DNA of 64,000 nucleotides, taken from ZC4RG20 sp963782445 (GTDB lineage Bacteria > Pseudomonadota > Gammaproteobacteria > Steroidobacterales > Rariloculaceae). The stretch spans positions 248,001 to 312,000 of the forward strand of contig CAWAJM010000001.1 in assembly GCA_963782445.1 (NCBI GenBank), given 5' to 3'. This document shows, piece after piece, positions 24,154 through 34,200 of the stretch; position 1 is the stretch's first letter; every line of letters starts with the position of its first letter. The notes under the pieces are model-generated. The model was not told the origin of the DNA. It worked only from the letters and a program-made list of their open reading frames with translations, and searched no databases. The position numbers and the translations under genes were made by a program.

Positions 24154-25965
24154 TCAGGCAAGTAGACGCTGCACCACATCCGGCGGCGCCGGCTTTGTGA
24201 CGTGACTGTCGAACCCGGCCTCGATCGCCCGCGCGATGTCGTCGGGCATTGCGTAGCCGCTGACGGCAATGAGGCGGATGCCCTTGTGCCTGGCGCGCAA
24301 GGTCCGCGCCACTTCGTAACCCGAAATCCCGGGCAGACCGAGATCACAAAGCACGACGTCCGGTACGCACGATTGCGCCTTGGCGAGCGCACTCGGCCCA
24401 TCGTAGGCGACGTCGGCCTCATGGCCGAGCACTTGCGCCAGCTTCGCGAGGGAGTTCGCGGCGTCGCGATTATCGTCCACGACCAGCACCTTTCGGGCGG
24501 CAGCCCGAGCGGACACCGGAGGCGCGCTGGCCCTCGCGGCGGCGTTGGCGGAGGCGAGCGGGAGGCGAATGGTGAAGGCGGCCCCTTTGTTCGGGCCGGC
24601 GCTTTCGGCCCGAATCGTACCATCGTGCAATTTCACTATCCCCTTCACCAGAGCCAAGCCGAGACCGAGTCCGCCCTCGGTCCGCGCAAGGGTTTGTCGC
24701 CCTTGAGTGAACGGTTCGAACAATCTGGGCAATAGGGCGGGATCTATGCCGACGCCCGTATCCCGCACGCGAATCTCCGCCATCGTGTCGGCGACGGTCA
24801 GCGTCACTGCAGTTTCGCCGTCCGCCGGCGTAAATTTGGCTGCATTATGCAGCAGGTTTCCCACGACCTGTGCCATGCGCGTGGCATCCACGTTCGCGTA
24901 AACGGGACCTGCGGGCAGATCCGTTACGAGGCGGACATGGCGCCGCTCGAACACCGAGCGGTGGTCCGCCACCGTACGGGCGAGAAGTTCCGTCAGATCG
25001 ACGGGCGTACGCCGGAGCTCTATTCTGCCCTGTTCGATGCGGCTGAGATCGAGCAGGTCGTCGACGAGCCGCGTGATGTGCTCCGTCTGGCGGTCGATGA
25101 CCTCGATCGCCTCCCGTCCTTGCGCGCTGCCGGGGTCGCTACGGCCGAGAATGAACAGCGAATTGCGAATCGGAGCCAGCGGATTCCTGAGCTCGTGAGA
25201 AAGCATGGCGAGGAAGTTGTTCTTTTGCTGGTCGAGCGCTTGCAGCTCCGCGGTGCGCTCGTTGACGCGGCTTTCCAGCAATGCTTTCTCGCGTTGCAGG
25301 TCGCCGACGAGATCGCGGTTCTCGAATCGAAGGCGCAAGGATTCGTCGATCGTCGCATGGATGTGCTTGCCGATTATGAGCATCGCAGCGAGGAAAATGG
25401 CCGTCAGCGTCGCGAGACCGTAGTGAACGTCATCGCCGCCCGCTGCGAGGCGAACGACGATCGGCAGCAGCGCGACGATCGCAAAGACCGCGAATATGCG
25501 GTAGACCGGAGTCAGAACCGTCATGGACCCGCCGACCATGCCGCCGACGGTGAAAGCAAGGAAGACCTGGTGCACGACGTTGTCGGACGGATAGAGGAAT
25601 ACCGCGGCCGAGCCCCATACGAGCGCCGAGATTACGGCACTGGCCGAAAAATAAGTGCGCCAGCGGCGGGGGTCTCGCCGCGATGCCCCCCTGCGCGCGT
25701 GCATGACGCCGAGCACGGCTCGCGCAAGGGTCACCAAGATGAGGCAAGCGAGCCATGCCGCCAGGCGACGCTTCCCGACAACGGCGCGTTGCACGATGAC
25801 CAACAGCATGGCGTTGGTCAACGCCACGGCCTGCGACACCGGCAGCTGAGCGTAGAGTAACTTGACTTGCTCGGCCGCGGGCGACTCTTCTATGGGCGCT
25901 CGACGGCGCTGCGCGAACTGTGACTGCGTTGGTGTCGATTCGCTCATCGGTGCCACCAAAGCCAT
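24154..25965 (-). CDS. Hybrid sensor histidine kinase / response regulator
   Basis: The 603-residue protein has a membrane domain of about five to six helices (about 40-190), a coiled coil (about 195-235), a HisKA domain with the phosphorylated His in FLAMLSHELRNPLAPI (about 253), an ATPase domain (GNLLHNAAKF, DTGVGIDP, GGLGLGLALVKG), and a C-terminal receiver with the phospho-accepting Asp in VVLCDLGLPG. There is no separate output domain, so it probably passes phosphate on to another protein. Starts at 25965 and 25947 are both possible. No partner response regulator is adjacent. Confidence 0.88.
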   Translation of the reverse strand: MALVAPMSESTPTQSQFAQRRRAPIEESPAAEQVKLLYAQLPVSQAVALTNAMLLVIVQRAVVGKRRLAAWLACLILVTLARAVLGVMHARRGASRRDPRRWRTYFSASAVISALVWGSAAVFLYPSDNVVHQVFLAFTVGGMVGGSMTVLTPVYRIFAVFAIVALLPIVVRLAAGGDDVHYGLATLTAIFLAAMLIIGKHIHATIDESLRLRFENRDLVGDLQREKALLESRVNERTAELQALDQQKNNFLAMLSHELRNPLAPIRNSLFILGRSDPGSAQGREAIEVIDRQTEHITRLVDDLLDLSRIEQGRIELRRTPVDLTELLARTVADHRSVFERRHVRLVTDLPAGPVYANVDATRMAQVVGNLLHNAAKFTPADGETAVTLTVADTMAEIRVRDTGVGIDPALLPRLFEPFTQGRQTLARTEGGLGLGLALVKGIVKLHDGTIRAESAGPNKGAAFTIRLPLASANAAARASAPPVSARAAARKVLVVDDNRDAANSLAKLAQVLGHEADVAYDGPSALAKAQSCVPDVVLCDLGLPGISGYEVARTLRARHKGIRLIAVSGYAMPDDIARAIEAGFDSHVTKPAPPDVVQRLLA

Positions 25966-26223
25966 TCTGCGCGCCCCTGTCGGACGGCACAAGCAACGCG
26001 CCGGTCGGCTACGACACGCGTACGGGAACATCTTGAGCGCCGGATGGCCGGCCGCTCCCGCGGCGGCCCAGGTAGGCGCGGCAGCGAGACGATTGGCGTT
26101 GCTGAATCGCGGCCTTGACGCCGCGCTTGACTGCCTGCGCCTGCGTCGTCAACCTGAGATGCAGAAAGGCTGTTAGATGCGGGTTAGAAGCGGCCTCTTG
26201 CGCCGCGCATCTACCGTGACGGC

Positions 26224-26520
26224 ATGACGGCGAATACGAGCGCGCCCATGATGAAGCGCAGCCTCCGATCGGGCCGGCCGTTGGTGTGGGCCGCCATGGC
26301 GGCCGTCATCGGCCTCGGCTGGTTCTATATGGTCCGCATGCATTCCGGCATGGCGGCCGTTGGGAGCATGGCCTCGCCGGCCGCGACGGGACTCGCAGCC
26401 CTGCTCGCAACCTTCATTATGTGCGTGGTGATGATGGTCGCGATGATGCTGCCCTCGATCGTTCCCGCGGTCTATGACGCACGCTGCGGTTTCGCGACGG
26501 GGTTCAGCTACGCGGGTTAG
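26224..26520 (+). pseudogene. Truncated DUF2182 membrane protein
   Basis: The 98-residue reading frame holds two membrane helices with CVVMMVAMMLPSIVPAV, the characteristic N-terminal part of DUF2182 predicted metal-binding membrane proteins, whose usual length is about 250 residues. The frame then stops and a gene of the opposite strand begins, so the C-terminal half is missing. It is probably a remnant, although a short product could still be made. Confidence 0.6.
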
Positions 26521-26534
26521 CGGCCCATGATCTT

Positions 26535-26561
26535 GGGCTCCGCTGCGGACGCAGCGTGCCC
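26535..26561. terminator. Hairpin between convergent genes
   Basis: CGCTGC and GCAGCG pair around ggac, and the outer GGGC and GCCC extend the stem. It lies between the end of the DUF2182 remnant and the end of the conserved unknown gene, so it may terminate both. There is no clear T-run. Confidence 0.4.
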
Positions 26562-26569
26562 ATGCCCCG

Positions 26570-27274
26570 TCACGCGGGCGCGGCGACCCCGCTCGCCCGC
26601 TGGTCCGAGCCGGGCGCGCTCGCGGCCGCCAGCGCTGCGGCTGCGGCGAGCTTGTGTTTGGCCTGCCAGGGCGGCCCGGCGGATCGGCCCATCGCCTGCA
26701 GGCTGCTTTGGATGTCCTCGCAATCGAGCGCCGCGGCGGCCGCGGCGAACACGTCCTCGCGGTCGTACGCGTACACCGACCAGCCGAGCGCCTCGGCTGC
26801 AGCCGCGAGCGCTCGTCGGTACATGACGGAGTCGGCTTGCGTGCAGACGCGATTGTCGCGGATCCGTGCCTCGATCGTCGGCGGAAGCGCGGGGCAGACG
26901 CGGATCGCGATCCGGCCGATCGGCACGGCCACCCCGGCGGCCAGCGTCTCGAGACCGGCGCGCGCGCCGCGCGCAGCGGCCTCGTGTACGCGCTCGACGA
27001 GCGCGATGGCCTCCGGCAGCGAAATCGGCTTGGCCCAGGCGCTGTTCAGGTAGCGGCCGACGGCCCAAGCCCCTTCGTGATGATAGGGGTGCGTGGGCAA
27101 ACCTTCGGTGAGGTCGATGCGCCGCCGATCGAGGAGCTCGCCCGCCGGCCCGACGGTGACGAGCACGGCCGAGTTGCCGTGCTCGGCGACGCCGACGCTC
27201 GCGACAGGCCCCGAGCGTGCGCGGGTCGGAGGCGCCTTACGACGGCGCGGGTTCGTGCTCGTGCGCTCGACCAT
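26570..27274 (-). CDS. Conserved protein of unknown function
   Basis: The 234-residue protein has a basic, disordered start (about 1-22) and then a compact domain with strongly patterned blocks: HHEGAWAVGRYLNSAWAKPI, VPIGRIAIRVCPALPPTIEA, RIRDNRVCTQADSVMYRRAL and the end block GPPWQAKHKLAAAAALAAAS. The pattern (Asp, Arg, Tyr, His and a conserved C-terminal His-Lys) is that of a real protein family, but I do not know a function or name. No membrane or export signal. It stands alone. Confidence 0.65.
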   Translation of the reverse strand: MVERTSTNPRRRKAPPTRARSGPVASVGVAEHGNSAVLVTVGPAGELLDRRRIDLTEGLPTHPYHHEGAWAVGRYLNSAWAKPISLPEAIALVERVHEAAARGARAGLETLAAGVAVPIGRIAIRVCPALPPTIEARIRDNRVCTQADSVMYRRALAAAAEALGWSVYAYDREDVFAAAAAALDCEDIQSSLQAMGRSAGPPWQAKHKLAAAAALAAASAPGSDQRASGVAAPA

Positions 27275-27417
27275 GATCGGCGTGATCTCAGGGGTGAGAG
27301 GGCGACGCTACCACAGCGTATCCCGTCCAGAGAAGCCTTCGCGCGGCCGCAGGCGTTCAGGCGCAATTCAGCCTTTCGGCGCAGACTAGACGCGGATCGA
27401 CGGACGGAGGGAGTGCG

Positions 27418-27771
27418 ATGAAGCAACTCATCTGCCTCGCGGCGGCCGGGTTGGCCGTCTGCACGAGCACCACCGCCATTCGCGTCTCGGACCCCGGCGC
27501 CCGCATCTACGTCAACGGCGAATACGTCGGCACGGGCAAGGGCTTCTACAGCGACCGCAAGCCGGCGTTCACGAAACAGAAGGTCACACTGCGCAAGGAC
27601 GGGTGTGCGGACGAGACCTACAGCTTTCGCCGCGACGAGCGTCCGGCCTTCGGCGCGCTCATCAGCGCCTACTACCTTTATGTGCCGATTGTTTGGTTCA
27701 TGCGCTACAAGGATCACCGCGCCTACGAATTCGACTGCGAGCCGCGAACGGACGATCGAGGCTCGCGATAA
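27418..27771 (+). CDS. Small lipoprotein with PEGA-like domain
   Basis: The 117-residue protein starts with a short signal ending LAVC (lipobox, cysteine at about residue 15). A PEGA-like segment (DPGARIYVNGEYVGTGKGF) is followed by a basic loop and a single hydrophobic segment around ISAYYLYVPIVWFMRY. It should be an envelope-anchored protein, possibly with a membrane hairpin. It is convergent with miaE. Function unknown. Confidence 0.68.
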   Translation: MKQLICLAAAGLAVCTSTTAIRVSDPGARIYVNGEYVGTGKGFYSDRKPAFTKQKVTLRKDGCADETYSFRRDERPAFGALISAYYLYVPIVWFMRYKDHRAYEFDCEPRTDDRGSR

Positions 27772-27783
27772 GGGGGCTGCAGT

Positions 27784-28389
27784 CTAGACCGGCGCGCCCG
27801 AATGAAAGCGAAACGTCGCGTCGGGCGCCGTCGCCAGCTCCGCCTCGTGTGCCGCGAGCGTCGCGAGTCGCTCGTCGCACTCGGCGTCGCCGTGCGCCCC
27901 GGCGGCCGCGCGGGCGAAATTCAGATAGAGCTCGAAGTGGCGGGCCTCCGAGCGCTCCAGCGCCGCATAGAATTCGGCGAGCGGTTCGGGAAGCCGAGGC
28001 ACGAGCAGTCTGAAGCGCTCGGCCGAGCGCGCTTCGATGAGCGCGCCGACGAGCAGCCGGTCGAGCTTGCGGCCGGGCTCCGACGTGCGCATGAGCGTGC
28101 GCAGCCCGCTTGCGTAGCGGCCCGGCTTTTGTCGGACGCTGCGCACGCCGAGTCTGTCCATCATGCGCTGCACCTGCTCGAAATGGCGCAGCTCCTCGCG
28201 CGCGAGCCGCGACAAGGCGCCGCTGAGCCTGCTGTCCTCGGGATAGGCGAATATCAGAGAGAGGGCGGAGGACGCGGCCTTCTTTTCGCAATTGGCGTGG
28301 TCGACCAGAAGCGTGCGCCATCGTTCGACGGCGCAGTCGACCCACGGCGCCGGGGTCGGGGCGAGCAGGACGGGGTGCGGCGAACTCAT
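27784..28389 (-). CDS. miaE: tRNA-(ms[2]io[6]A)-hydroxylase MiaE
   Basis: The 201-residue protein is a ferritin-like diiron enzyme with E-x2-H motifs REELRHFEQV (about 77) and ERSEARHFELY (about 157) and the Glu in IEARSAERF. It matches MiaE, which hydroxylates the isopentenyl side chain of ms2i6A at position 37 of some tRNAs, giving ms2io6A. The start ATG at 28389 begins MSSPHPVLL; the open extension before it is not conserved-looking. It follows mtaD and ahcY on the same strand. Ferritin-like relatives of other function cannot be wholly excluded, but length and motifs fit well. Confidence 0.88.
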   Translation of the reverse strand: MSSPHPVLLAPTPAPWVDCAVERWRTLLVDHANCEKKAASSALSLIFAYPEDSRLSGALSRLAREELRHFEQVQRMMDRLGVRSVRQKPGRYASGLRTLMRTSEPGRKLDRLLVGALIEARSAERFRLLVPRLPEPLAEFYAALERSEARHFELYLNFARAAAGAHGDAECDERLATLAAHEAELATAPDATFRFHSGAPV

Positions 28390-28546
28390 GCTCGACGGAG
28401 GCCTTCCACGGAGGCGAATCGGACGCGCATTGTATGTCCCGACACAGCGCCGTGCAGGCCGCAACAGCCTCGCGGGAGCCGACCCGAAATCGGGCGGCTG
28501 GCGGCAAAGGGACGGGCCTGCGCGGTCACGCTGAGCTAACCACGCA

Positions 28547-29848
28547 TCAATCCAGCTCGGCCCGCTGCTGCAGCCGGCGGGTCTGCGCGCCGGCCTGGGC
28601 GAGCAGACGCGCCTCGTCGAGCGTCGTGAGCTTGCGGTCCTCGAGCACCGGGTGGCCGTCGACGAGCACCGTGCAAACGTCGCCGGCCTGGGCCGAGTAG
28701 ACGAGCAGCGCGACGGGATCGTGGCGCGGGGCGAGGTGGGGCTGCGCGGCGTCGATCATGATGAGATCCGCCTGCTTGCCGACTTCGAGAGAGCCGATGC
28801 GCGCGTCGAGTCCCAGGGCTTTCGCGCCCCGAATCGTCGCCATGCGCAGCACCTGCCGCGCCGGCAGCGCCTTGGCATCGCGTCGCAGCCACTTCTGCAG
28901 CAGCGCGGCGAGGTGCATCTCCTCGAACAGGTTGAGATTGTTGTTGCTCGCCGCGCCGTCCGTGCCGAGGCTCACGTTGACGCCGTCGTCGAGCAGCGTC
29001 TGAACGGGCGCGATGCCGTTGGCCAATTTGAGATTGCTGCCCGGGTTGTGAGCGACGCTCGCGCCGCCCTCGCGCAGCAGGCGCCGATCGTCTGCGTCGA
29101 CGTAGACGGCATGCGCGGCCACGACGGGCACGTCGAAGCACCCGGCTTCGGCGAGGCGCGCCACCGGGCTCCGCCCATGCGCCCGGCGGCTCTCCTCGAC
29201 CTCGCGCTCGGTTTCGGCCACGTGGATGTGCAGCCCGCAGCGCAGGCGCTCGGCTTCCGCGCGGATTTCCCGCAGATAGCCAGGGCTGCAGAGATACGGC
29301 GAGTGCGGCCCGAGTCCGACCGTGACGCGGCCTTCGGCCCGGCCGTGCCAGCGCTCGTGCAGGCCGACGGCGGCCTCGAGCAGCGCTTCGCCCTGCCCGG
29401 CGTTGTCGAACAGGGCACCGCAGAGGCAGGCGCGCAGGCCCGCATCGGCCACCTCGGCGGCGACCTCGTCCATGAAGAAGTACATATCGTGGAAGCAGGT
29501 CGTGCCGCCCCGGATCAGCTCCGCGATCCCGAGCCGCGCACCGATGCGGACGTCTTCCGCGACGAGATGGTCCTCGAGCGGCTTGATCCGTTCGAGCAGC
29601 CAGGGCCAGAAGGCCAGATCGTCGGCGTAATTGCGCATCAAGGTCATCGAGAGGTGCGTGTGCGTGTTGACCAGCCCCGGCAGCACGATCTTGTCGCGGC
29701 CGTCGAGCACGCGGTCGGGCGCGAAGCCCGCGGGCGCTGCGCCGACGCCGACGATCTTGTCGTCGGCGATCGCGAGATCGGCCTGCTCGAGGACCTCGTC
29801 CCGGTCGTTGACGGTGACGAGCGTCGCCGCGCGGATCAGTTGCCTCAC
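28547..29848 (-). CDS. mtaD: 5-methylthioadenosine/S-adenosylhomocysteine deaminase
   Basis: The 433-residue protein is an amidohydrolase with all metal and catalytic residues in place: LVNTHTHLSM (H-x-H), the middle His in LHIHVAETE, His in AAHAVYVD and Asp in LGTDGAASNN. It converts methylthioadenosine and S-adenosylhomocysteine to the inosine forms. It starts with GTG after GAGGTC, seven bases after the ahcY stop, so the pair is an operon. Guanine-type deaminases are related, but the neighbour ahcY favours the SAH/MTA role. Confidence 0.85.
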   Translation of the reverse strand: MRQLIRAATLVTVNDRDEVLEQADLAIADDKIVGVGAAPAGFAPDRVLDGRDKIVLPGLVNTHTHLSMTLMRNYADDLAFWPWLLERIKPLEDHLVAEDVRIGARLGIAELIRGGTTCFHDMYFFMDEVAAEVADAGLRACLCGALFDNAGQGEALLEAAVGLHERWHGRAEGRVTVGLGPHSPYLCSPGYLREIRAEAERLRCGLHIHVAETEREVEESRRAHGRSPVARLAEAGCFDVPVVAAHAVYVDADDRRLLREGGASVAHNPGSNLKLANGIAPVQTLLDDGVNVSLGTDGAASNNNLNLFEEMHLAALLQKWLRRDAKALPARQVLRMATIRGAKALGLDARIGSLEVGKQADLIMIDAAQPHLAPRHDPVALLVYSAQAGDVCTVLVDGHPVLEDRKLTTLDEARLLAQAGAQTRRLQQRAELD

Positions 29849-29855
29849 GGTGACC

Positions 29856-31112
29856 TCACACCTGCCAGTGCGCGAGATAGGTCTGTTGGTCCGCGGTCAG
29901 CGTGTCGATTTCTACGCCGTCGGCGGCGAGCTTGAGCCGCGCCACTTCCTCGTCGATTTCCGCCGGCACGGGGTGGCAGCCCACGGCCAGGGCGCCGGCC
30001 TGCTCCACGACGCGGCGCGTGCACAGCGCCTGGAGCGCGAAGCTCATGTCCATGATCTCTGCCGGATGGCCGTCGGCACACGTGATGTTGACGATGTTGC
30101 CGCCGCCGAGCAGGTTGATCCAGCGGCCGTTCGGCAGGCGAAAACCTTCGACGTTCGCGCGCAGCGGCTTGCGTTCGACGGCCTGCTCGGTCAGGCTCGC
30201 GACGTCGATCTCCTCCCAGAAATGCCCCGCGTTGGCGAGCAGCACGTTGTCCTTGAGCAGCGGAAAATGCTCGGCGCGCAGCGTGTGCCGCACGCCGGTG
30301 ACGGTCAGCACGACGTCGGCGATACGGCACGCGTCCGCCAAGGGCAGCACACGGCAGCCGTTCATCTGTGCATCCACGGCCTTGATCGGGTCCACCTCGC
30401 AGACGACGACGTTCGCGCCGAGCCCGCGCGCGCGCAGCGCGCAGCCCCGGCCGCACCAGCCGTAGCCCACGACGACCACGGTCTTGCCGGCCAGCACGAG
30501 GTTGGTCGCGCGCATGACGCCTTCCCATGCCGACTGCCCCGTGCCGTGCACGTTGTCGAACAGGTATTTGCAGCGCGCCTCGTTGACGAGCACGACGGGG
30601 AAACGCAGTTCGCCGGCTTTGGCGCGCGCGCGGGCGCGCAGCACACCCGAGGTCGTCTCCTCGCAGGCGCCGAGCATGTGCGCGCCGCGCTCGCGGTGGG
30701 ACTCGTGCAGCAGCTCGACGAGATCGCCGCCGTCGTCGACGACGACGTGCGGCTCGAGCTCGAGCGCGAGCCCCATGTAGCGGCGCATCTCGGCCGGGTC
30801 CGCGCCGTGGCGCGCATAGACGTGCAGCCCCTCCGCGGCCAGGGCCGCGACGACGTCGTCCTTGGTCGATTCGGGATTGCTGCCCGTGACCGCCACGCTT
30901 GCGCCCCCGGCGCGCAGGACGAGCGCGAGATACGCGGTCTTGGCCTCGAGGTGGATGCAGACCGTGATGCGCTTGCCGGCGAATGGGCGCTCGGCGGTGA
31001 AGCGCCGTTCGAGTTGCCGGAGAATCGGCATGTTGCGGCGCACCCAGTCGATCTTGAGGCGTCCTTCGGCGGCCAGATCGGGCGCGGCGACGATATTGTC
31101 GTGCATGAGCAT
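29856..31112 (-). CDS. ahcY: Adenosylhomocysteinase, short archaeal/Thermotoga-like form
   Basis: The 418-residue protein has the NAD-binding block VVVVGYGWCGRGCALRARGL (about 214-233) and other SAHH signatures: IHLEAKTA, NPESTKDD, ARCKYLFDNVHGTGQS, and GHFWEEIDV in place of the usual GHFD. It lacks the roughly 40-residue insertion of typical proteobacterial SAHH and ends YLAHWQV rather than in the usual Lys/Tyr tail, like archaeal and Thermotoga enzymes. It hydrolyses S-adenosylhomocysteine, or possibly S-inosylhomocysteine made by the coupled mtaD product. I looked for a SAH riboswitch upstream and found none convincing. Confidence 0.88.
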   Translation of the reverse strand: MLMHDNIVAAPDLAAEGRLKIDWVRRNMPILRQLERRFTAERPFAGKRITVCIHLEAKTAYLALVLRAGGASVAVTGSNPESTKDDVVAALAAEGLHVYARHGADPAEMRRYMGLALELEPHVVVDDGGDLVELLHESHRERGAHMLGACEETTSGVLRARARAKAGELRFPVVLVNEARCKYLFDNVHGTGQSAWEGVMRATNLVLAGKTVVVVGYGWCGRGCALRARGLGANVVVCEVDPIKAVDAQMNGCRVLPLADACRIADVVLTVTGVRHTLRAEHFPLLKDNVLLANAGHFWEEIDVASLTEQAVERKPLRANVEGFRLPNGRWINLLGGGNIVNITCADGHPAEIMDMSFALQALCTRRVVEQAGALAVGCHPVPAEIDEEVARLKLAADGVEIDTLTADQQTYLAHWQV

Positions 31113-31238
31113 TGTGAGCGTAGCGTTGCGTCGGCTCGTGAGTATAGACCGGATGGCTCGTACTCATTGAGCAGGCCCTGGTTCGAGTAACGCGCGGCGG
31201 TCGCGTCACTTCGAAGGCCGTAGAGGCCGTCCCGCGCG

Positions 31239-34200
31239 CTACGTTTCGACTTTGCGCGACCGTGCGCGCGCGACGAGGCCCAGCAAGAGGAGCAGCGCGA
31301 TTTCGATGGGGCTCATGGTCCCGCCGCCGCCGCTGCTGGAGCTCGGAGATGCCGGCACGGAGCCCGCCACGGTCACGTGGACGTTCGGCCGCCATGGAGT
31401 AGCCCTGCGCCGATTCGCATGTGAGCGTGTAGTCATAGTTGCCGCCGGCGTATTCGGTGACGTCCATCGAGCCGCCGGCACTCGAAATCTCGCCGATCCA
31501 GCCGTCCGCCCGACTCCCGCCGGACGCCGTGCAGGAGTCGGCGCCCGACACGGTCCAGATCAACGTGACCGGGGTGCCCACCGGGGCCAGCAATGCGCTC
31601 GCCGCGAGCGTCACTTTCGGAGGCAGGACGGGCTGGACGTTGACCACGACCCGTGCCGGAAGCGACTGGCCGCAGTAGACGATGAACTGAAACGAGCCCG
31701 CCTGGGCCTCCGTGACCTGCGCGCTGCCGCTCGCAGCGAGCTGCCGGCCGGTCCATCCATCCGACGGCCCGCCCTGATCGCCCATGCACGCGGTCCCGTC
31801 GGCCGAGGACCACGTCAGCGTGATGGGCTGGCCGACCGTCGCATCGGGGCTGCTGGCCGTCAGCGTCGGGGCCGCGACTTGCGCATAGAGGACGTTGACA
31901 CGCTTTGTCACGTTCGCGTAGCCGGATCCGCAGCTGATGTCGTAGGCGACGTTTCCGGACGTTTGCTCGGTCAAGGTCATCGAGCCCTGCGTATCGACGC
32001 TTCCGTTCCAGCCGTCGCCCAAGGCGCCTTCCTCGAGCATGCACGGGGCCACGTTCGAATTCCACGTCAGTGTGACGGGCTGGCCGATGACCTGCCCCGT
32101 CGTGTCCGCCGTCAGGGTGACGTTGGGCGTCGGTACGATGTCCACGCTCGCGCTGGCCTTCGCCGTCCAGGCGCCCGAGCCGCAGGTCACGGTGAAGACC
32201 TGCGTGCCCTCGTTCTGCTCCTCGAGATTGATCGACTCGCTGGTATCTATCGGGCCGGCAGTGCCCGCCCAGCCGTCACCGGAAGCGCCGCCCGATCGGG
32301 TGCACGGCAGGACGTTGGTGCTGAAGGCAATCTCGAAAGGCGTGCCGATCGGCACCTGCGTCGGCGCGGCGAACTCGATCGAGGGCGTGCCCGTCCAGTC
32401 CACCGTGGTCGACGCCTGGGCGGTGTCCGCGCCCGTGCCGCAAGTGAGGGTGTAGACATACCGGCCGATCACGCTCGTCTGGAAATTCGTTTCCGATTCC
32501 GGCGGGGCGGCCGCATCCGTGAGGTAGACGCTACCCGTCGGGATGTCGGCGCTCACCTGACAGGGCCTCACGTTCGACTTCCAGCTCAACGTGAGGATGT
32601 CGGTGCCTGCAACGGGGCTCGTCGTGCTCGGCGTGATGGACGCCGCGGGCGGATCGTCCGTGAAAGTGACGGCCGCCTGTGCGGTCGCGACATAGGCGCC
32701 GCTGCCGCAGGTCAGCACGTACGTGTAGGTACCGGCGGTTGATTCGCTGATCGTTGAGCTCAGGGTGCCGCTCGAAGCGAGGCTGCCGGCCCAGCCGTCT
32801 CCGGCCGCACCGCCGCTCTTGACGCAGGGGCCGCCGCTCCAGTTGGCCTGGATTTCGACACCCTGTCCGATTCTGAGCGTCCCGGCGTCGGCGTGAACGC
32901 TGGCCGTCGGCGCCGCGACGTTCACGCCCCAAAGACCGGTCGCCATGCGCGGGGCCGTGCCGCAGGTCAGTTCCAACGTCACCCTGCCGACCGTCGTCTC
33001 GGTCACCGAGGCCGATCCGCTCGGATCGACGGGGCCGCTCCAGCCGTCGCCCGCGGTTCCGCCGCTGGCCGTGCATGGACGCACGGTGGATATCCAGCGC
33101 ACCTCGAAGGGCACTCCGTACTGAGCGAAGGAAGGTGCAGATATCGCCGCGGACGGCGTGCTGAGACTCCAGTGAACCGTGACGCTGTCGGACGCACTTC
33201 GCGATCCGCCGTCCATGCAAGTGACCGTGTACGTGATGTCGCCGCCGTCGAAGCTCGTCACGCTTTGGCTGCCGCTGGCCGCCAGCGAGGAGCCCGCCCA
33301 ACCGTCGCCGGACTCGCCGCCCGATGCCGTGCAGGTCTGCGCGCCCGGGCTGCTGCGCCAGGTGATGGACAAGGGGTTGCCCGTGTAGGCGGTTCCGTTG
33401 ATCGGGTCCACCGTCACGCTGATCGGGGACCAATCGCCGTCCAGGATGAGCTTGCCCGTGCCGTTCGGGTCGAGCACCGACTGCATCGTGACCGTGCCGG
33501 TCGTGCTGTAGGGGTCGGCCGTCGAAGCGAAGATGCCGGAGAAGGCCGTGGCAAGCGTCGTCGCCGTCTCTTGCGTGGGCGCAGGCGGCGGATCGGTCGG
33601 GCAGACGCCCCCCGGACCCGTCGTCGAAACCTTCTCGCGGATCAGCGTGCCCACGAGATGGCCGGTTGCATCGAAGACTCCCGAGCCCGAGGCACCCGGA
33701 CCGCCGGCACCGACCGCGTTCACGGTGCCCCACAGCGTGGAGTCGAACCCGACGTTGAGCTCCGAGGCGGAAAGCATGAGGTAGGCGGCCTGGCCGTACC
33801 AGCCGATGAACTGGCGCGCGGTGCCGAGCGCGTGGTGCGCCGTAAACCCGCCGACGAACGTGGCCCCGGTCGCATCCCATCCCGCGTAGTAGGCGTCGAC
33901 GACGGGCGTCGCGTTCAGCCGAATGAGCCAGGCGTCCTGCTGCTCGACCATGGTCTGCGCACCGTACTGCGTGCGGATGGCCGGGTCGTAGATGCTGCCG
34001 AGCGCCTGCCCGCAGGGTGTCGTCGCGTTCCAATACACGCTGACGCTGGCCGCCTGGCCGGGCGCCGAGCCGTTCGGGTCGCCGTTCTCGCAATGCCGGG
34101 CCGTCAGCACGTAGGGCGTACCGTCCCCGGGCACGTCGTTGAGCAGCACGCCCGTGCACTGACCGATATTGCCGATCACGAGAGCGACGGTCGCATCGCC

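Noticed and set aside
31113..31238. Possible SAH riboswitch upstream of ahcY
   Set aside because: Some pieces such as GCAACGCTACGCTCA look similar, but the paired core helices and conserved order are not there.
29845..31370. Continuation of the protease frame to 29845
   Set aside because: After the second frameshift this frame is Arg-rich nonsense that reads through the adenosylhomocysteinase gene in another frame.
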